Shown here: positions 37,318 to 46,047 of the stretch, one piece after another
Position numbering within the stretch: position 1 is the stretch's first letter
Layout of the letters: every line of letters starts with the position of its first letter
Assembly: GCF_003048375.1 (NCBI RefSeq)
Contig: NZ_CP021642.1
Coordinates: 744,001-808,000 of the forward strand
DNA length: 64,000 nt
Direction of reading: 5' to 3'
Source of the DNA: Campylobacter concisus
Lineage (GTDB): Bacteria > Campylobacterota > Campylobacteria > Campylobacterales > Campylobacteraceae
Notes under the pieces: generated by a model
What the model was told of the DNA's origin: nothing
The model's database searches: none
What the model saw: only the letters and a program-made list of their open reading frames with translations
Translations under genes and position numbers: made by a program

Positions 37318-39384
37318 ATGAACGAAGTCAAAGACAACGAAGAACAATTTGTCGAGGTAAAAACAAGGGAGATAAATAGCAATTTTTACAACTATTTTAT
37401 TGCGATTGTATGCTTTTCTTGGTCAGTTTTTCAGCTTTATATAGCTTATTTTCCGCTAAATACTAACATTTCACGCTCTATTCACCTAGCTTTTGCGGTT
37501 GGGCTTGTATATTTGCTATATCCAGTCACTTTTCATAAAAAGGCTCATTCAAGCGTGCCATTTTACGATATTTTCCTCTGCGTAGTTGGCGTAGCGGCTG
37601 TGCTCTACCCAGCGGTTTATTTTTATGAGCTTGCCGATAGGACTGGGGATTATATCAAGCAGGATGTGATCATCTCATTTATCGCTATCTTTATCTTGCT
37701 TGAGGGTGGCAGACGCGTGATGGGGCCAGCTCTTGGCATCATCTGCGCTATATTTTTGATATATGACCACTTTGGCCCTTATATGCCAGACATCATCGCT
37801 CATCAGGGCGCTAGCTTAGAAAAGATCGCGGGACATATGTTTTTAACGACAGAGGGCGTCTTTGGCGTGCCTATCGGCGTTAGCGTTAGTTTTATCTACC
37901 TTTTCGTTCTTTTTGGCTCACTACTTGAGAGGGCAGGAGCTGGACAATACTTCATAAATTTAGCCTTCTCGCTTCTTGGAAAATATAGAGGCGGCCCAGC
38001 CAAAGCCTCAGTCATCGCAAGTGGCCTAACGGGCATGGTTTCAGGCAGTTCAACAGCAAACGTCGTAACCGTTGGTACATTTACTATACCGCTTATGAAA
38101 AAGGCTGGTCTTTCACGCACAAAAGCCGGCGCTATCGAGGTCGCAGCTGGCGTAAATGGACAGCTCATGCCACCTATCATGGGCGCAGCTGCTTTTATCA
38201 TCGCTGAGTTTTTAGGCATGACATATACAAATGTTATGATGGCAGCGGTTATCCCAGCATTTGCTTGTTATTTGTCGCTATTTTTCATCGTGCATTTAGA
38301 GAGCGTTAAACTTGGACTAAAAGGCATAGATCAGAGCGAATTTCACTCAAGATTTAAAATTTTCGTTAGCGGCCTTCACTATATAACGCCGATTCTAATC
38401 TTGCTTTACACGCTTTTAATCGCAAAAGAGTCAGCCATAGCCGCAGCTTTTAATGCGATTGGATTTTTATTTTTAATAATGATCTTTCAAGAGCCAACTA
38501 AAAAGCTAGCTTCAGGCGAAAAAGTGGGGCTAAGCGACGTGCTTCTTGGCTTTGAGGATATATTTTGGGCGATGGTCGCAGCTGCAAAGAGCATGACCAC
38601 AATAGCTATCGCAACTGCTCTTGCTGGCATCATCGTGGGCTCTATCTCGCTAACTGGCCTTGGTCAAGTACTTTCTGATCTAGTCGAGCTTCTAGCGGGC
38701 GATAACATCATGATGATCCTACTTTTAACGGCTCTTATGTCGCTTATCCTTGGCATGGGACTTCCAACGACAGCAAACTACATCGTCGTCTCAAGTCTTG
38801 TTGCGCCAGTTATCTTGTTTTTAGCGCACAAAAATGGCTTCTTAATCCCAGCCATCGCCGTGCATCTTTTTGTATTTTACTTTGGAATTTTAGCTGATGA
38901 TACGCCACCAGTTGGCATCGCAGCCTACGCAGCAGCGGGCATTGCCAAGGCAAACCCAATAACCGTTGGCGTGCAAGGATTTTTTTACGATCTAAGAACA
39001 GCGATCTTGCCATTTGCCTTTTTCTTTAACAACAAACTTATGCTTATTGAGAGCATAAATACTGGCGATCCGCTTGATTCAAAAGGGATAGTCTGGATGA
39101 GCAATCCACTTGAAATTTTACTTATATTTGGCATGGCGATCGTGGGAATGTTTGCCTTTTCAAGCTTGCTTCAAGGATACTACGTCACAAAGCTTAGGAT
39201 TTGGGAGAGAGTGCTACTTATCCCAGTCGTGCCTCTAGCTCTTGTGCCAAACATCTGCGTGAAATTTGGACTAATGCCAAACGAATACACAGCCTACATC
39301 GTAGCAGCAGCTCTTTATGGCTTTGTCTTTATGACTCAGTGGGGCATAAAAGATAAACCGCTTGATCAAATAAGAGCGATTTAA
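37318..39384 (+). CDS. Fused TRAP transporter permease (4TM/12TM)
   Basis: A 688-residue protein combining the small (DctQ-like, about residues 25-150) and large (DctM-like) subunits, as in TAXI-TRAP systems. The large-subunit signatures ASGLTGMVSGSSTANVVTVG and GAIEVAAGVNGQLMPPIMGA are present, and a second inverted block (LGMGLPTTANYIV, DDTPPVGIAAYAAAGIAKA). It imports substrate using the sodium or proton gradient. AAAGGAGAGAG precedes the ATG. Confidence 0.95.
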   Translation: MNEVKDNEEQFVEVKTREINSNFYNYFIAIVCFSWSVFQLYIAYFPLNTNISRSIHLAFAVGLVYLLYPVTFHKKAHSSVPFYDIFLCVVGVAAVLYPAVYFYELADRTGDYIKQDVIISFIAIFILLEGGRRVMGPALGIICAIFLIYDHFGPYMPDIIAHQGASLEKIAGHMFLTTEGVFGVPIGVSVSFIYLFVLFGSLLERAGAGQYFINLAFSLLGKYRGGPAKASVIASGLTGMVSGSSTANVVTVGTFTIPLMKKAGLSRTKAGAIEVAAGVNGQLMPPIMGAAAFIIAEFLGMTYTNVMMAAVIPAFACYLSLFFIVHLESVKLGLKGIDQSEFHSRFKIFVSGLHYITPILILLYTLLIAKESAIAAAFNAIGFLFLIMIFQEPTKKLASGEKVGLSDVLLGFEDIFWAMVAAAKSMTTIAIATALAGIIVGSISLTGLGQVLSDLVELLAGDNIMMILLLTALMSLILGMGLPTTANYIVVSSLVAPVILFLAHKNGFLIPAIAVHLFVFYFGILADDTPPVGIAAYAAAGIAKANPITVGVQGFFYDLRTAILPFAFFFNNKLMLIESINTGDPLDSKGIVWMSNPLEILLIFGMAIVGMFAFSSLLQGYYVTKLRIWERVLLIPVVPLALVPNICVKFGLMPNEYTAYIVAAALYGFVFMTQWGIKDKPLDQIRAI

Positions 39385-39386
39385 CA

Positions 39387-39418
39387 TTAGGCAAGAGCTC
39401 TCTTGCCTAAACTTTTAA
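39387..39418 (+). terminator. Intrinsic terminator of the TRAP operon
   Basis: Perfect 10-bp stem TTAGGCAAGA / TCTTGCCTAA (39387-39410) with loop GCTC, then ACTTTTAA. Confidence 0.88.
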
Positions 39419-39459
39419 ATTTATTTATAAATTTCTATTGATTTTATAAAAAGTGAGAA

Positions 39460-39480
39460 TTTAGGCTTTAAAAGCCTAAA
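39460..39480 (-). terminator. Intrinsic terminator of the Sel1-repeat gene
   Basis: Stem TTTAGGCTT / AAGCCTAAA (nine pairs, TAA loop) just after the minus-strand stop codon, followed on that strand by TTCTCACTTTTTATAA. Confidence 0.7.
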
Positions 39481-39482
39481 GA

Positions 39483-39968
39483 TCAAAGTTGTTTTGAGCG
39501 TTTTAGATCGCCTGCAAACTCGCAAGACATCTTATCGTTTAGTTTGCAGCCTTTTTCTAAGAAGGTATAAGCCTCTTTAAATTTCTTAGCTTCTATTAGT
39601 ATCGAGCCTATCATGCCGCAAGAGTAGCCGTCGTTTTGCTCGCAAGCTTTGTTAAAAAGCTCTCTTGCTTTTTGCGGATCGCTGTCTAGATAAATTCCAC
39701 CAGCTGCTGAGCAACCCTCTTTTTCGCCACCTTGGCAAGCTTTGTTGTAAAACTCTAACGCTTTGTTGCTATCTGGCACGTCAGTTTTGCCAAGCTGGTA
39801 GATCGCACCTGCTTTTGCACATGATCTTGCGTCATTTGCCGCGCAACCTGCTTCAAATTTAGACAAAGCCTCAGTGAAATTTGAGTCAGCATAAGCTTTC
39901 AAGCCATCTTCAAAGTCGCCTGCTAGAGCGCAAGCTGCTAGAAGCGAGATAAAAATCATTTTTTTCAT
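39483..39968 (-). CDS. Secreted Sel1-like-repeat protein (Hcp type)
   Basis: I take the ATG at 39966-39968 (MKKMIFISLLAACALAG, 161 residues), behind AAAAGGAAAATTTT; an in-frame start 13 codons earlier would destroy the signal peptide. After the signal there are about four 36-residue Sel1-like repeats with paired cysteines (KFEAGCAANDARSCAKAG, YNKACQGGEKEGCSAAG, FNKACEQNDGYSCGMIG, LEKGCKLNDKMSCEFAG), each pair able to form a disulfide as in Helicobacter cysteine-rich proteins. Periplasmic or secreted; function unknown. Confidence 0.88.
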   Translation of the reverse strand: MKKMIFISLLAACALAGDFEDGLKAYADSNFTEALSKFEAGCAANDARSCAKAGAIYQLGKTDVPDSNKALEFYNKACQGGEKEGCSAAGGIYLDSDPQKARELFNKACEQNDGYSCGMIGSILIEAKKFKEAYTFLEKGCKLNDKMSCEFAGDLKRSKQL

Positions 39969-40038
39969 AAAATTTTCCTTTTGTAAAGTAATATGCAATT
40001 TTAACATATTAAATTTACACTTACTTGATAAAAAATAA

Positions 40039-40701
40039 TTACGATTTTAAAATTTGCTCTTGCGCTTTGTAATCAGGCATGATGGCTTCTATAAATTTAT
40101 AAAAACTGCTTTGATGATGAGGATAGAGCAGGTGAGTAAGCTCGTGAAGCACGACGTATCGCACGGCTGAGAGCGGTTTTTCGATGAGCCTTAGGCTTAA
40201 GTTTATATAGCCTTTTTTGTGGTTGCAGCTGCCCCAGCGAGTTTTGCTATCTCTTATGACGATGCGACTAACTGGCTTATTGATATGAGGCTGATAGTAG
40301 CTTACAAGCTCTAAAAATAGCTCTTTTGCTCTTGCTTTTTTAAAGCGCTCAAGTGCCTTTAAATTTGGCGTTATGATAAATTTATCTTTAAAAAATGGTA
40401 CATTTATGCTCTCATCAAATTTGATCTTATAAATTTGCCCAAGAAATTTCATCTCATCATCTTTTGGCAAATTTAAAATGGCTTTTTTATAGGAATTTTC
40501 AAGCCAAATTTTATGGCTCTCTAAAAATGCCAGAGCCATCTTTTGCGTGCTGTAAAATGGCATAGAAAGCGTGATCTTAGCATCCTTGCCAACTCTTAGG
40601 CGCATAGACTTTACATTTGTTTTAAAATTTATTAAAACGCTTAGGCCATAAAAGTCTAAATTTAGGCTCTTTTGCCTCAAACTAGGCGTTTTTCTTGCCA
40701 T
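40039..40701 (-). CDS. YgjP/M48-type zinc metalloprotein (DUF45)
   Basis: I choose the ATG at 40699-40701 (MARKTPSLRQ..., 220 residues), preceded by GGAGAAGC; this overlaps the MATE gene end by 25 bp. The conserved YgjP signatures are present: DSKTRWGSCNHKKGYINLSL and the zinc motif HELTHLLYPHH with downstream AIMPDYKAQE. Distant relatives are SprT and M48 proteases; an E. coli member has been reported to act on UTP. I leave the substrate open. Confidence 0.88.
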   Translation of the reverse strand: MARKTPSLRQKSLNLDFYGLSVLINFKTNVKSMRLRVGKDAKITLSMPFYSTQKMALAFLESHKIWLENSYKKAILNLPKDDEMKFLGQIYKIKFDESINVPFFKDKFIITPNLKALERFKKARAKELFLELVSYYQPHINKPVSRIVIRDSKTRWGSCNHKKGYINLSLRLIEKPLSAVRYVVLHELTHLLYPHHQSSFYKFIEAIMPDYKAQEQILKS

Positions 40702-41996
40702 TTTTTGCTTCTCCAGCGCCAGGTATTTGCAAGGCCTCTTAGCCACTCATCAGCGCAAAATCCTATCCAAACACCAACGATGCCCCAGCCAAGGTGTATG
40801 CCTAAGAAATATCCAAGCGGCAGCGAAAGTCCCCACATAAAGATAAGCCCAGTTGCAAGTGGGAATTTCGCGTCGCCGCTTGCGCGAAGGGCATTTACGA
40901 TGACGATGTTAAAGGTTCTGCCAGCCTCTAGCACGATCGAGAGCGTAAAGAGTGGTAGCATTATCTTGCGCAAGTTCTCATCTAAATTTAGTGCGTCCAT
41001 GATCTTATACTTTAAGGCGTAGGCGATCAAAACGACGATGAGCGTGATAGAAATTCCAAGCCACAAGGCTTTAAAGGTTCTGGTATAAGCCTCGTTAAAC
41101 TCGCTTGCCCCAACCAAATGTCCCACGATAACCTCGTTTGCCACGCTGATACTAGCTCCACAAAGCAAGATGAGAAGAGTGATCTGAAAGTAGATAGTCT
41201 GCACGCTAAGAGTTGCCTCGCCCATGCTCGCGATAAAGCCAAAAGCGACCATGTATTGCGCCATCCAGAGTAAATTTTCGCCAGCGCTTGGTAGGCCAAC
41301 TGAGAGTATTTTCTTTAAAATTCCAAACGGCACGACAAGCAGTCCGCTAAGATAAATTCTAACTTTTGCCACGCGTATGAGCATGTAAAGTAGGACAAAA
41401 AGGCCTATTAGTCTGCCCACAAATGTCGAGATAGCAACACCTTGCAAGCCTAAATTTGGCAGATCAAACCAGCCAAAAAGAGCGATGGCGTTGCCAAAGA
41501 TGGTGATGATGTTCATCAAAACCGAAGTTAGCATCACGGCAGTTGCTAGGTTATAGACGCGAAGCACCGCAGCTAGCACCATGCCGATACCATCAAATAG
41601 CAATGCAAAGCCAAGGATGTGAAGGTATGAGAAGCTATCGTTTATGAGATCACTTGGCACGTTTAGTAAATTTAAGATGTTGTAGCCAAAGACGTAGATA
41701 ATGATGGCTGAAAATACGCCAAATATTGTGTTTGAAGTGATGCTTGCATGTATGACGCTTGAGGCTAGCTCGTTTTGCTTTGCTCCAAGTGCTTGTGCGA
41801 CGACGACTGAGCAGCCCATGCTTAAAAAGTTAAAAATGGTCATAAAAAGATCCATCACTTGATTGCCAGCACCCATGGCGCCAACTAGATGCACGCTCAC
41901 TTTTGTCACCATGTAGGTGTTGATGATGAGCGTTATAAAGTGCAAAAACATATCTAAAAATATAGGGACGACCAGTTTTTTCATAGAAAGATTCAT
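40677..41996 (-). CDS. MATE-family efflux transporter
   Basis: A 439-residue protein with 12 helices in two bundles. Typical MATE segments are HLVGAMGAGNQVMDLFMTIF, GCSVVVAQALGAKQ and, in the second half, NEVIVGHLVGASEFNEAY and NALRASGDAKFPLATGL. It exports cationic drugs or metabolites using sodium or protons. The NorM/DinF division cannot be decided by eye. Divergent from the ABC-F gene with a 96-base intergenic region. Confidence 0.92.
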   Translation of the reverse strand: MNLSMKKLVVPIFLDMFLHFITLIINTYMVTKVSVHLVGAMGAGNQVMDLFMTIFNFLSMGCSVVVAQALGAKQNELASSVIHASITSNTIFGVFSAIIIYVFGYNILNLLNVPSDLINDSFSYLHILGFALLFDGIGMVLAAVLRVYNLATAVMLTSVLMNIITIFGNAIALFGWFDLPNLGLQGVAISTFVGRLIGLFVLLYMLIRVAKVRIYLSGLLVVPFGILKKILSVGLPSAGENLLWMAQYMVAFGFIASMGEATLSVQTIYFQITLLILLCGASISVANEVIVGHLVGASEFNEAYTRTFKALWLGISITLIVVLIAYALKYKIMDALNLDENLRKIMLPLFTLSIVLEAGRTFNIVIVNALRASGDAKFPLATGLIFMWGLSLPLGYFLGIHLGWGIVGVWIGFCADEWLRGLANTWRWRSKKWQEKRLV

Positions 41997-42059
41997 AAAT
42001 TTCTCCCTTTTTAAATTTTGGGGCGATTATAGCCAAATTAGGTTTTAGCTCCCTTTTGA

Positions 42060-42065
42060 TATAAT
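42060..42065 (+). promoter_or_regulatory. -10 element upstream of the ABC-F gene
   Basis: TATAAT in TTTTGATATAATCC, 27 bases before the ATG. Confidence 0.6.
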
Positions 42066-42092
42066 CCAAAAAATTTAAAATTTGAGAGAAAA

Positions 42093-44024
42093 ATGGCATT
42101 AATCGACCTAATAGACGTAAGTAAAAAATTTGGCGCAAATGAAATTTTAAACAGCGTAAGCCTTAGTGTAAATGAAAATGAAAAGATAGCGATCATCGGC
42201 AAAAATGGCAGCGGCAAGAGCACGCTTATGAAGATCATCTCTGGCGAGGTGGTAGCTGATAGCGGCAGACGCATAGTGCAGAGCTTGATAAGCGTCGAGA
42301 TGCTAGCGCAAAATCCAAATTTTAACGCCACATTTAGCGTAAGAGATGCGCTAAATAACGAGCTAAAAGAGATATTTGACGCGATAAGCGAGTATGAAAA
42401 AAGTGGCGTTTTACTAGCAAACGACCCAGAGAACAAAGAAATTTTAAAAGAGCAAGAGAGGCTTTTAAAATTTATAGAGGCAAAGGACGGCTGGAATATC
42501 GAGCACAAGATCGAGCGAATTTTGCAAGAATTTAAGCTAAAAGAGTATGAAAACAGACCCATTTGCTCGCTAAGTGGTGGCGAGATCAGGCGCGTGGCAC
42601 TGGGCGCGCTCATCCTTAAAAAGCCAGATGTGCTGCTGCTTGATGAGCCTACAAACCACCTTGATGTCTATATGGTCAAATTTCTTGAAGATATGCTTAA
42701 AAGCTCAAATCAAAGCATAGTTTTTATAAGTCACGATAGATATTTTATCGATGCGCTCGCTACTAGGTGCGTTGAGGTCGAGGATGCAAGCTTAAAAAAT
42801 TTCGAGGGCGGATATGCAAACTATCTAACCAAAAAAGAGGAAATTTTAGCAAGCCTTGCAAAGTCGCATGAGACGCTGCTAAAGCAGCTAAAGGCTGAAG
42901 AGGAGTGGCTAAGGCGCGGCGTAAAAGCTAGGCTAAAGCGAAACGAGGGCAGAAAAGAGCGGGTGCTTGCTATGCGTGAAGAGGCGAAGAAAAATCCAGG
43001 TGTGATAAGGCGAGTGAGGCTAGAGCTTGAGCGTGCGAGTAAAAATTTCAACCAAACGCAGAGCCAAAACCGCAAAAAAATGCTCTTTGAGTTTAAAAAT
43101 TTAGGCAAAAGCATAGATGGCAAGGTGCTTTTTGAAAAATTTGACGCAAGAATCTTGCAGGGCGAGAGGATCGCCATAGTCGGACGAAATGGCAGTGGCA
43201 AAAGCACGCTACTTAAAATTTTGCTAGGGCTTGAAAAACAAAGCAGCGGCGAGATAAAAAGGGGCGAGGCGAGTATCGGCTACTTTGATCAGGCTAGAAA
43301 TGTCCTTGATGATGATAAGAGCCTTATAGAGACATTTTGCCCAAACGGCGGCGACCACGTGCTAGTTCGTGGGCGAAATATGCACGTTTATGGTTATCTT
43401 AAAAATTTTCTCTTTCCAAAGGAATTTTTAGATAAAAAGATAGGCGTTTTAAGTGGTGGCGAGAAAAACCGCGTGGCACTGGCGATGCTTTTTACTAAAA
43501 CTTACGATGTGCTGGTGCTTGACGAGCCGACAAACGATCTTGATATCGCAACTATCAACATATTAGAAGACTACTTGCAAAGCTTTGAGGGGGCTATCTT
43601 GCTAGTTAGCCACGATAGATATTTTGTCGATAAGATGGCAAATAAGCTCTGGGCGTTTGAGGGCACAAAGATAAATGTCTTGCATGAAGAGTATAGCGTT
43701 TATTTGGAGCTTGAAGATGAGATGAAAGAGCTTGATAAATTTGAAAAAGAGCTAGCAAATAGCCAAAATGAAGCCAAACAAAAGAGTAAATCTGGCGCAA
43801 AACTAAGCTACAAACAAACGCAAATTTTAAACACATATCCAGATAAAATTTCAGCTCTTGAAGCAAGAGTAGCCGAGCTAAACGAGGGGCTTAGTGATCC
43901 TAAAATTTATCAAGAAGTGGGGCTTACTAAGCTTTATGAAGAGCTAGAAAGTGCAAAAGCCGAGCTTGAAAGCCTAGAAAATGAGTATTTTGAAGTGCTT
44001 GAGATCGCCGAGGAGCTAGAGTAG
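42093..44024 (+). CDS. ABC-F family ATPase (Uup-like)
   Basis: A 643-residue soluble protein with two ATP-binding cassettes. First Walker A is GKNGSGKST (about residues 35-43), with signature LSGGEIRR and LLLDEPTNHLD; second is GRNGSGKSTL, with LSGGEKNR and LVLDEPTNDLD. The cassettes are joined by a helical linker (about 230-320), and a C-terminal coiled coil (about 555-643, ending YFEVLEIAEELE) is of the Uup type. No membrane segments. ABC-F proteins act on ribosomes; the exact role here is unknown. Confidence 0.95.
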   Translation: MALIDLIDVSKKFGANEILNSVSLSVNENEKIAIIGKNGSGKSTLMKIISGEVVADSGRRIVQSLISVEMLAQNPNFNATFSVRDALNNELKEIFDAISEYEKSGVLLANDPENKEILKEQERLLKFIEAKDGWNIEHKIERILQEFKLKEYENRPICSLSGGEIRRVALGALILKKPDVLLLDEPTNHLDVYMVKFLEDMLKSSNQSIVFISHDRYFIDALATRCVEVEDASLKNFEGGYANYLTKKEEILASLAKSHETLLKQLKAEEEWLRRGVKARLKRNEGRKERVLAMREEAKKNPGVIRRVRLELERASKNFNQTQSQNRKKMLFEFKNLGKSIDGKVLFEKFDARILQGERIAIVGRNGSGKSTLLKILLGLEKQSSGEIKRGEASIGYFDQARNVLDDDKSLIETFCPNGGDHVLVRGRNMHVYGYLKNFLFPKEFLDKKIGVLSGGEKNRVALAMLFTKTYDVLVLDEPTNDLDIATINILEDYLQSFEGAILLVSHDRYFVDKMANKLWAFEGTKINVLHEEYSVYLELEDEMKELDKFEKELANSQNEAKQKSKSGAKLSYKQTQILNTYPDKISALEARVAELNEGLSDPKIYQEVGLTKLYEELESAKAELESLENEYFEVLEIAEELE

Positions 44025-44025
44025 C

Positions 44026-44460
44026 TTGAAAAAGATCGGTAGGATAAGCGCGCTAAATACGAGAGTTGTTAGGCAAAATTCTGTTGTAAGCCTTAGCATT
44101 ATCGTTGATAAGATGAGGTTTAGTGAGACATTTTCACCTGATATATATAAATATGAAGTAGGCGATCTGGTCCGGATAAAATATAAAAGAGTTGGGTTTT
44201 TAAATAAGATAGAGACAATTAGGCTAATCGCAAAAAGCAGCGAGGAGTCGGGACTTTTTGCAAGGATTACAAATTTGATCTTCATGCTTGGTTGTTTTTA
44301 TTTTTGCTTTATTGCGTCAGTTTTTATTTATTATGGGGTTACGCTGGAATTTGATATTATTAGGCTTATTATTACATTAGCAGCTGCTTGTTTTTTGTTT
44401 TTGATGGGTAAATTTGCTTATCTTAAGTTTTTAATTTTTAGATATTTTATATTTGGATAG
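44026..44460 (+). CDS. Small membrane protein of unknown function
   Basis: A 144-residue protein starting at TTG one base after the ABC-F stop. Residues 1-80 are soluble, with strands (RISALNTRVVRQ, YEVGDLVRIKYKRVGF) and could be a small beta domain; two helices follow near 84-103 and 108-128. I recognise no family. Tight coupling to the ABC-F gene is the only functional hint. Confidence 0.65.
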   Translation: MKKIGRISALNTRVVRQNSVVSLSIIVDKMRFSETFSPDIYKYEVGDLVRIKYKRVGFLNKIETIRLIAKSSEESGLFARITNLIFMLGCFYFCFIASVFIYYGVTLEFDIIRLIITLAAACFLFLMGKFAYLKFLIFRYFIFG

Positions 44461-44535
44461 GTGTTTTGAAATTTAAATGTATGAAAGGTTTTGCGGCATG
44501 ATGAGGTCGCTAAATTTGTTTGAAACGAGGCTAAA

Positions 44536-46047
44536 ATGCTAAAAAAACATCCGCTAATCTCTGTAGTGATCGCCATTGTTGTGATATTTTTTGCTACCTA
44601 CTTTTTTATCTTTGGGTTAGTTTCTATTTTAGATGATGACATTGGCGATAGTAAAGAGCTAAATAATAGCTTTTTTTACGTCAAAGATGACAAAGTCTAT
44701 GCCTTGGTGCCAAGTGGGGGTAAATTTGAGCTAATAGGCGTGAGGGCCAGTAAATTTAGATACATCGACACTGGCAAATACGACAACAGAAACGTTGGCG
44801 CTAGCGATAAGGTGGTGTATTGCGGTAACCTTGTGATGAGTGGGCTTGATCCAAATGGCGTTAGAGCGCTTGGCAATGGCTACTTTGGTGATGGCAATGT
44901 AACATACTTTTGCGATAGCGCAAGTGAGACAAACCTTGAAATATCCGCACTTAAAGAGTTTTGGGATATCCTCTCACATAAAATGTTTAAAACCCCAAAA
45001 GCGCAAACCCATATCTATAAATTTAGGCAGGTTGATAACGCAAATTTAGCAGCGATCTTGGGCTTTGGCTATGCAAGCGACGGAGTAAAGGTCTATCATG
45101 AGGGCAAAGAGCTAGAGGGCGCAAATGCCAGCAAGATGCGTTATATCGAGCAGATATCTGGCAGAAAGAGCGTGCATTTTACGACTGATGGGGAAAATGT
45201 CTATTACGACAGCACAAAGCTAAGGATCAAATTTAGCCCGCAAATGCGTGATATCGGCGAGATATGGCGCATTCACTATCTTTATGAGCCAAATTCTGGA
45301 ATGGTCTATGCAAACGACCATGAATTTGACCCAAAATTTGCCCCATACGAGCCACTTTTTAACCTAGAAGACAGGCACACCTATCATGCGCTCTTTCGTG
45401 GCAAAGGCGGTATCTATCACTGGGAGCGAAAGTGGCAGTGGTATAACAGCATAGATGAGGGCGAGTTTGTAAGAGACGGAGACGATCCTTTTAAAGGCGA
45501 GATAACGCCGCTATATGGCGACGTGGTGATAAGTGATGGCAAGACATATTTTCTAAAAACCTATGAAATTTGGCACAACACAAAAAATGATCACAGCCTA
45601 AGCTCACGCCACACGTGTATTGTTAGGCTTGATACAAAAGAGCAGTGGCGAAAGATAGGGCTTGTAAGAAACGATGGCTACGGAGCAGTTTATGCAAACG
45701 GCGATAAGACATATTATTTTGATAACGTCGGCTACGGCTGGCGTTTTAACAGCAGTGTTTATGATATAAACGACCTTGGCGTGGTTGAAATTCTCACTCG
45801 TCCTTATGGTCCAAATGTTAAGAATTTAAAACTTGATGAGATAGTAAAAATGGTAGATCAAGGCGCTATGACGCCAGCTGAGGGCGAGGTGGTGATCGAT
45901 GCGATAAGCGACTTTGATGATTACTCGCAAAAATATGCCTACTGGATATTTCTTGCCATTGCATTTGTGGCCTCGGTAGTTGGCGCTATTTTTAAAAATA
46001 AAAAGCAAAAAAGCGAGCTTAAAAAAAGGGTGGATGATTATAGATAA
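44536..46047 (+). CDS. DKNYY-type envelope protein, copy 1
   Basis: A 503-residue protein with an N-terminal helix (about residues 8-32) and a C-terminal one (about 470-488), and between them a beta-rich region made of DKNYY-like units in which a tyrosine strand follows a small polar turn: VKDDKVYALV, SDGVKVYHEG, TDGENVYYDS, ANGDKTYYFD. Length and order agree with the next gene over their whole extent. Function unknown. The last base of its stop is the first base of the next ATG. Confidence 0.78.
   Translation: MLKKHPLISVVIAIVVIFFATYFFIFGLVSILDDDIGDSKELNNSFFYVKDDKVYALVPSGGKFELIGVRASKFRYIDTGKYDNRNVGASDKVVYCGNLVMSGLDPNGVRALGNGYFGDGNVTYFCDSASETNLEISALKEFWDILSHKMFKTPKAQTHIYKFRQVDNANLAAILGFGYASDGVKVYHEGKELEGANASKMRYIEQISGRKSVHFTTDGENVYYDSTKLRIKFSPQMRDIGEIWRIHYLYEPNSGMVYANDHEFDPKFAPYEPLFNLEDRHTYHALFRGKGGIYHWERKWQWYNSIDEGEFVRDGDDPFKGEITPLYGDVVISDGKTYFLKTYEIWHNTKNDHSLSSRHTCIVRLDTKEQWRKIGLVRNDGYGAVYANGDKTYYFDNVGYGWRFNSSVYDINDLGVVEILTRPYGPNVKNLKLDEIVKMVDQGAMTPAEGEVVIDAISDFDDYSQKYAYWIFLAIAFVASVVGAIFKNKKQKSELKKRVDDYR

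Noticed and set aside
42038-42613. 191-codon minus-strand frame at the start of the ABC-F gene
   Set aside because: Shadow of a clear ABC cassette; Ser/Phe-rich with no family resemblance.
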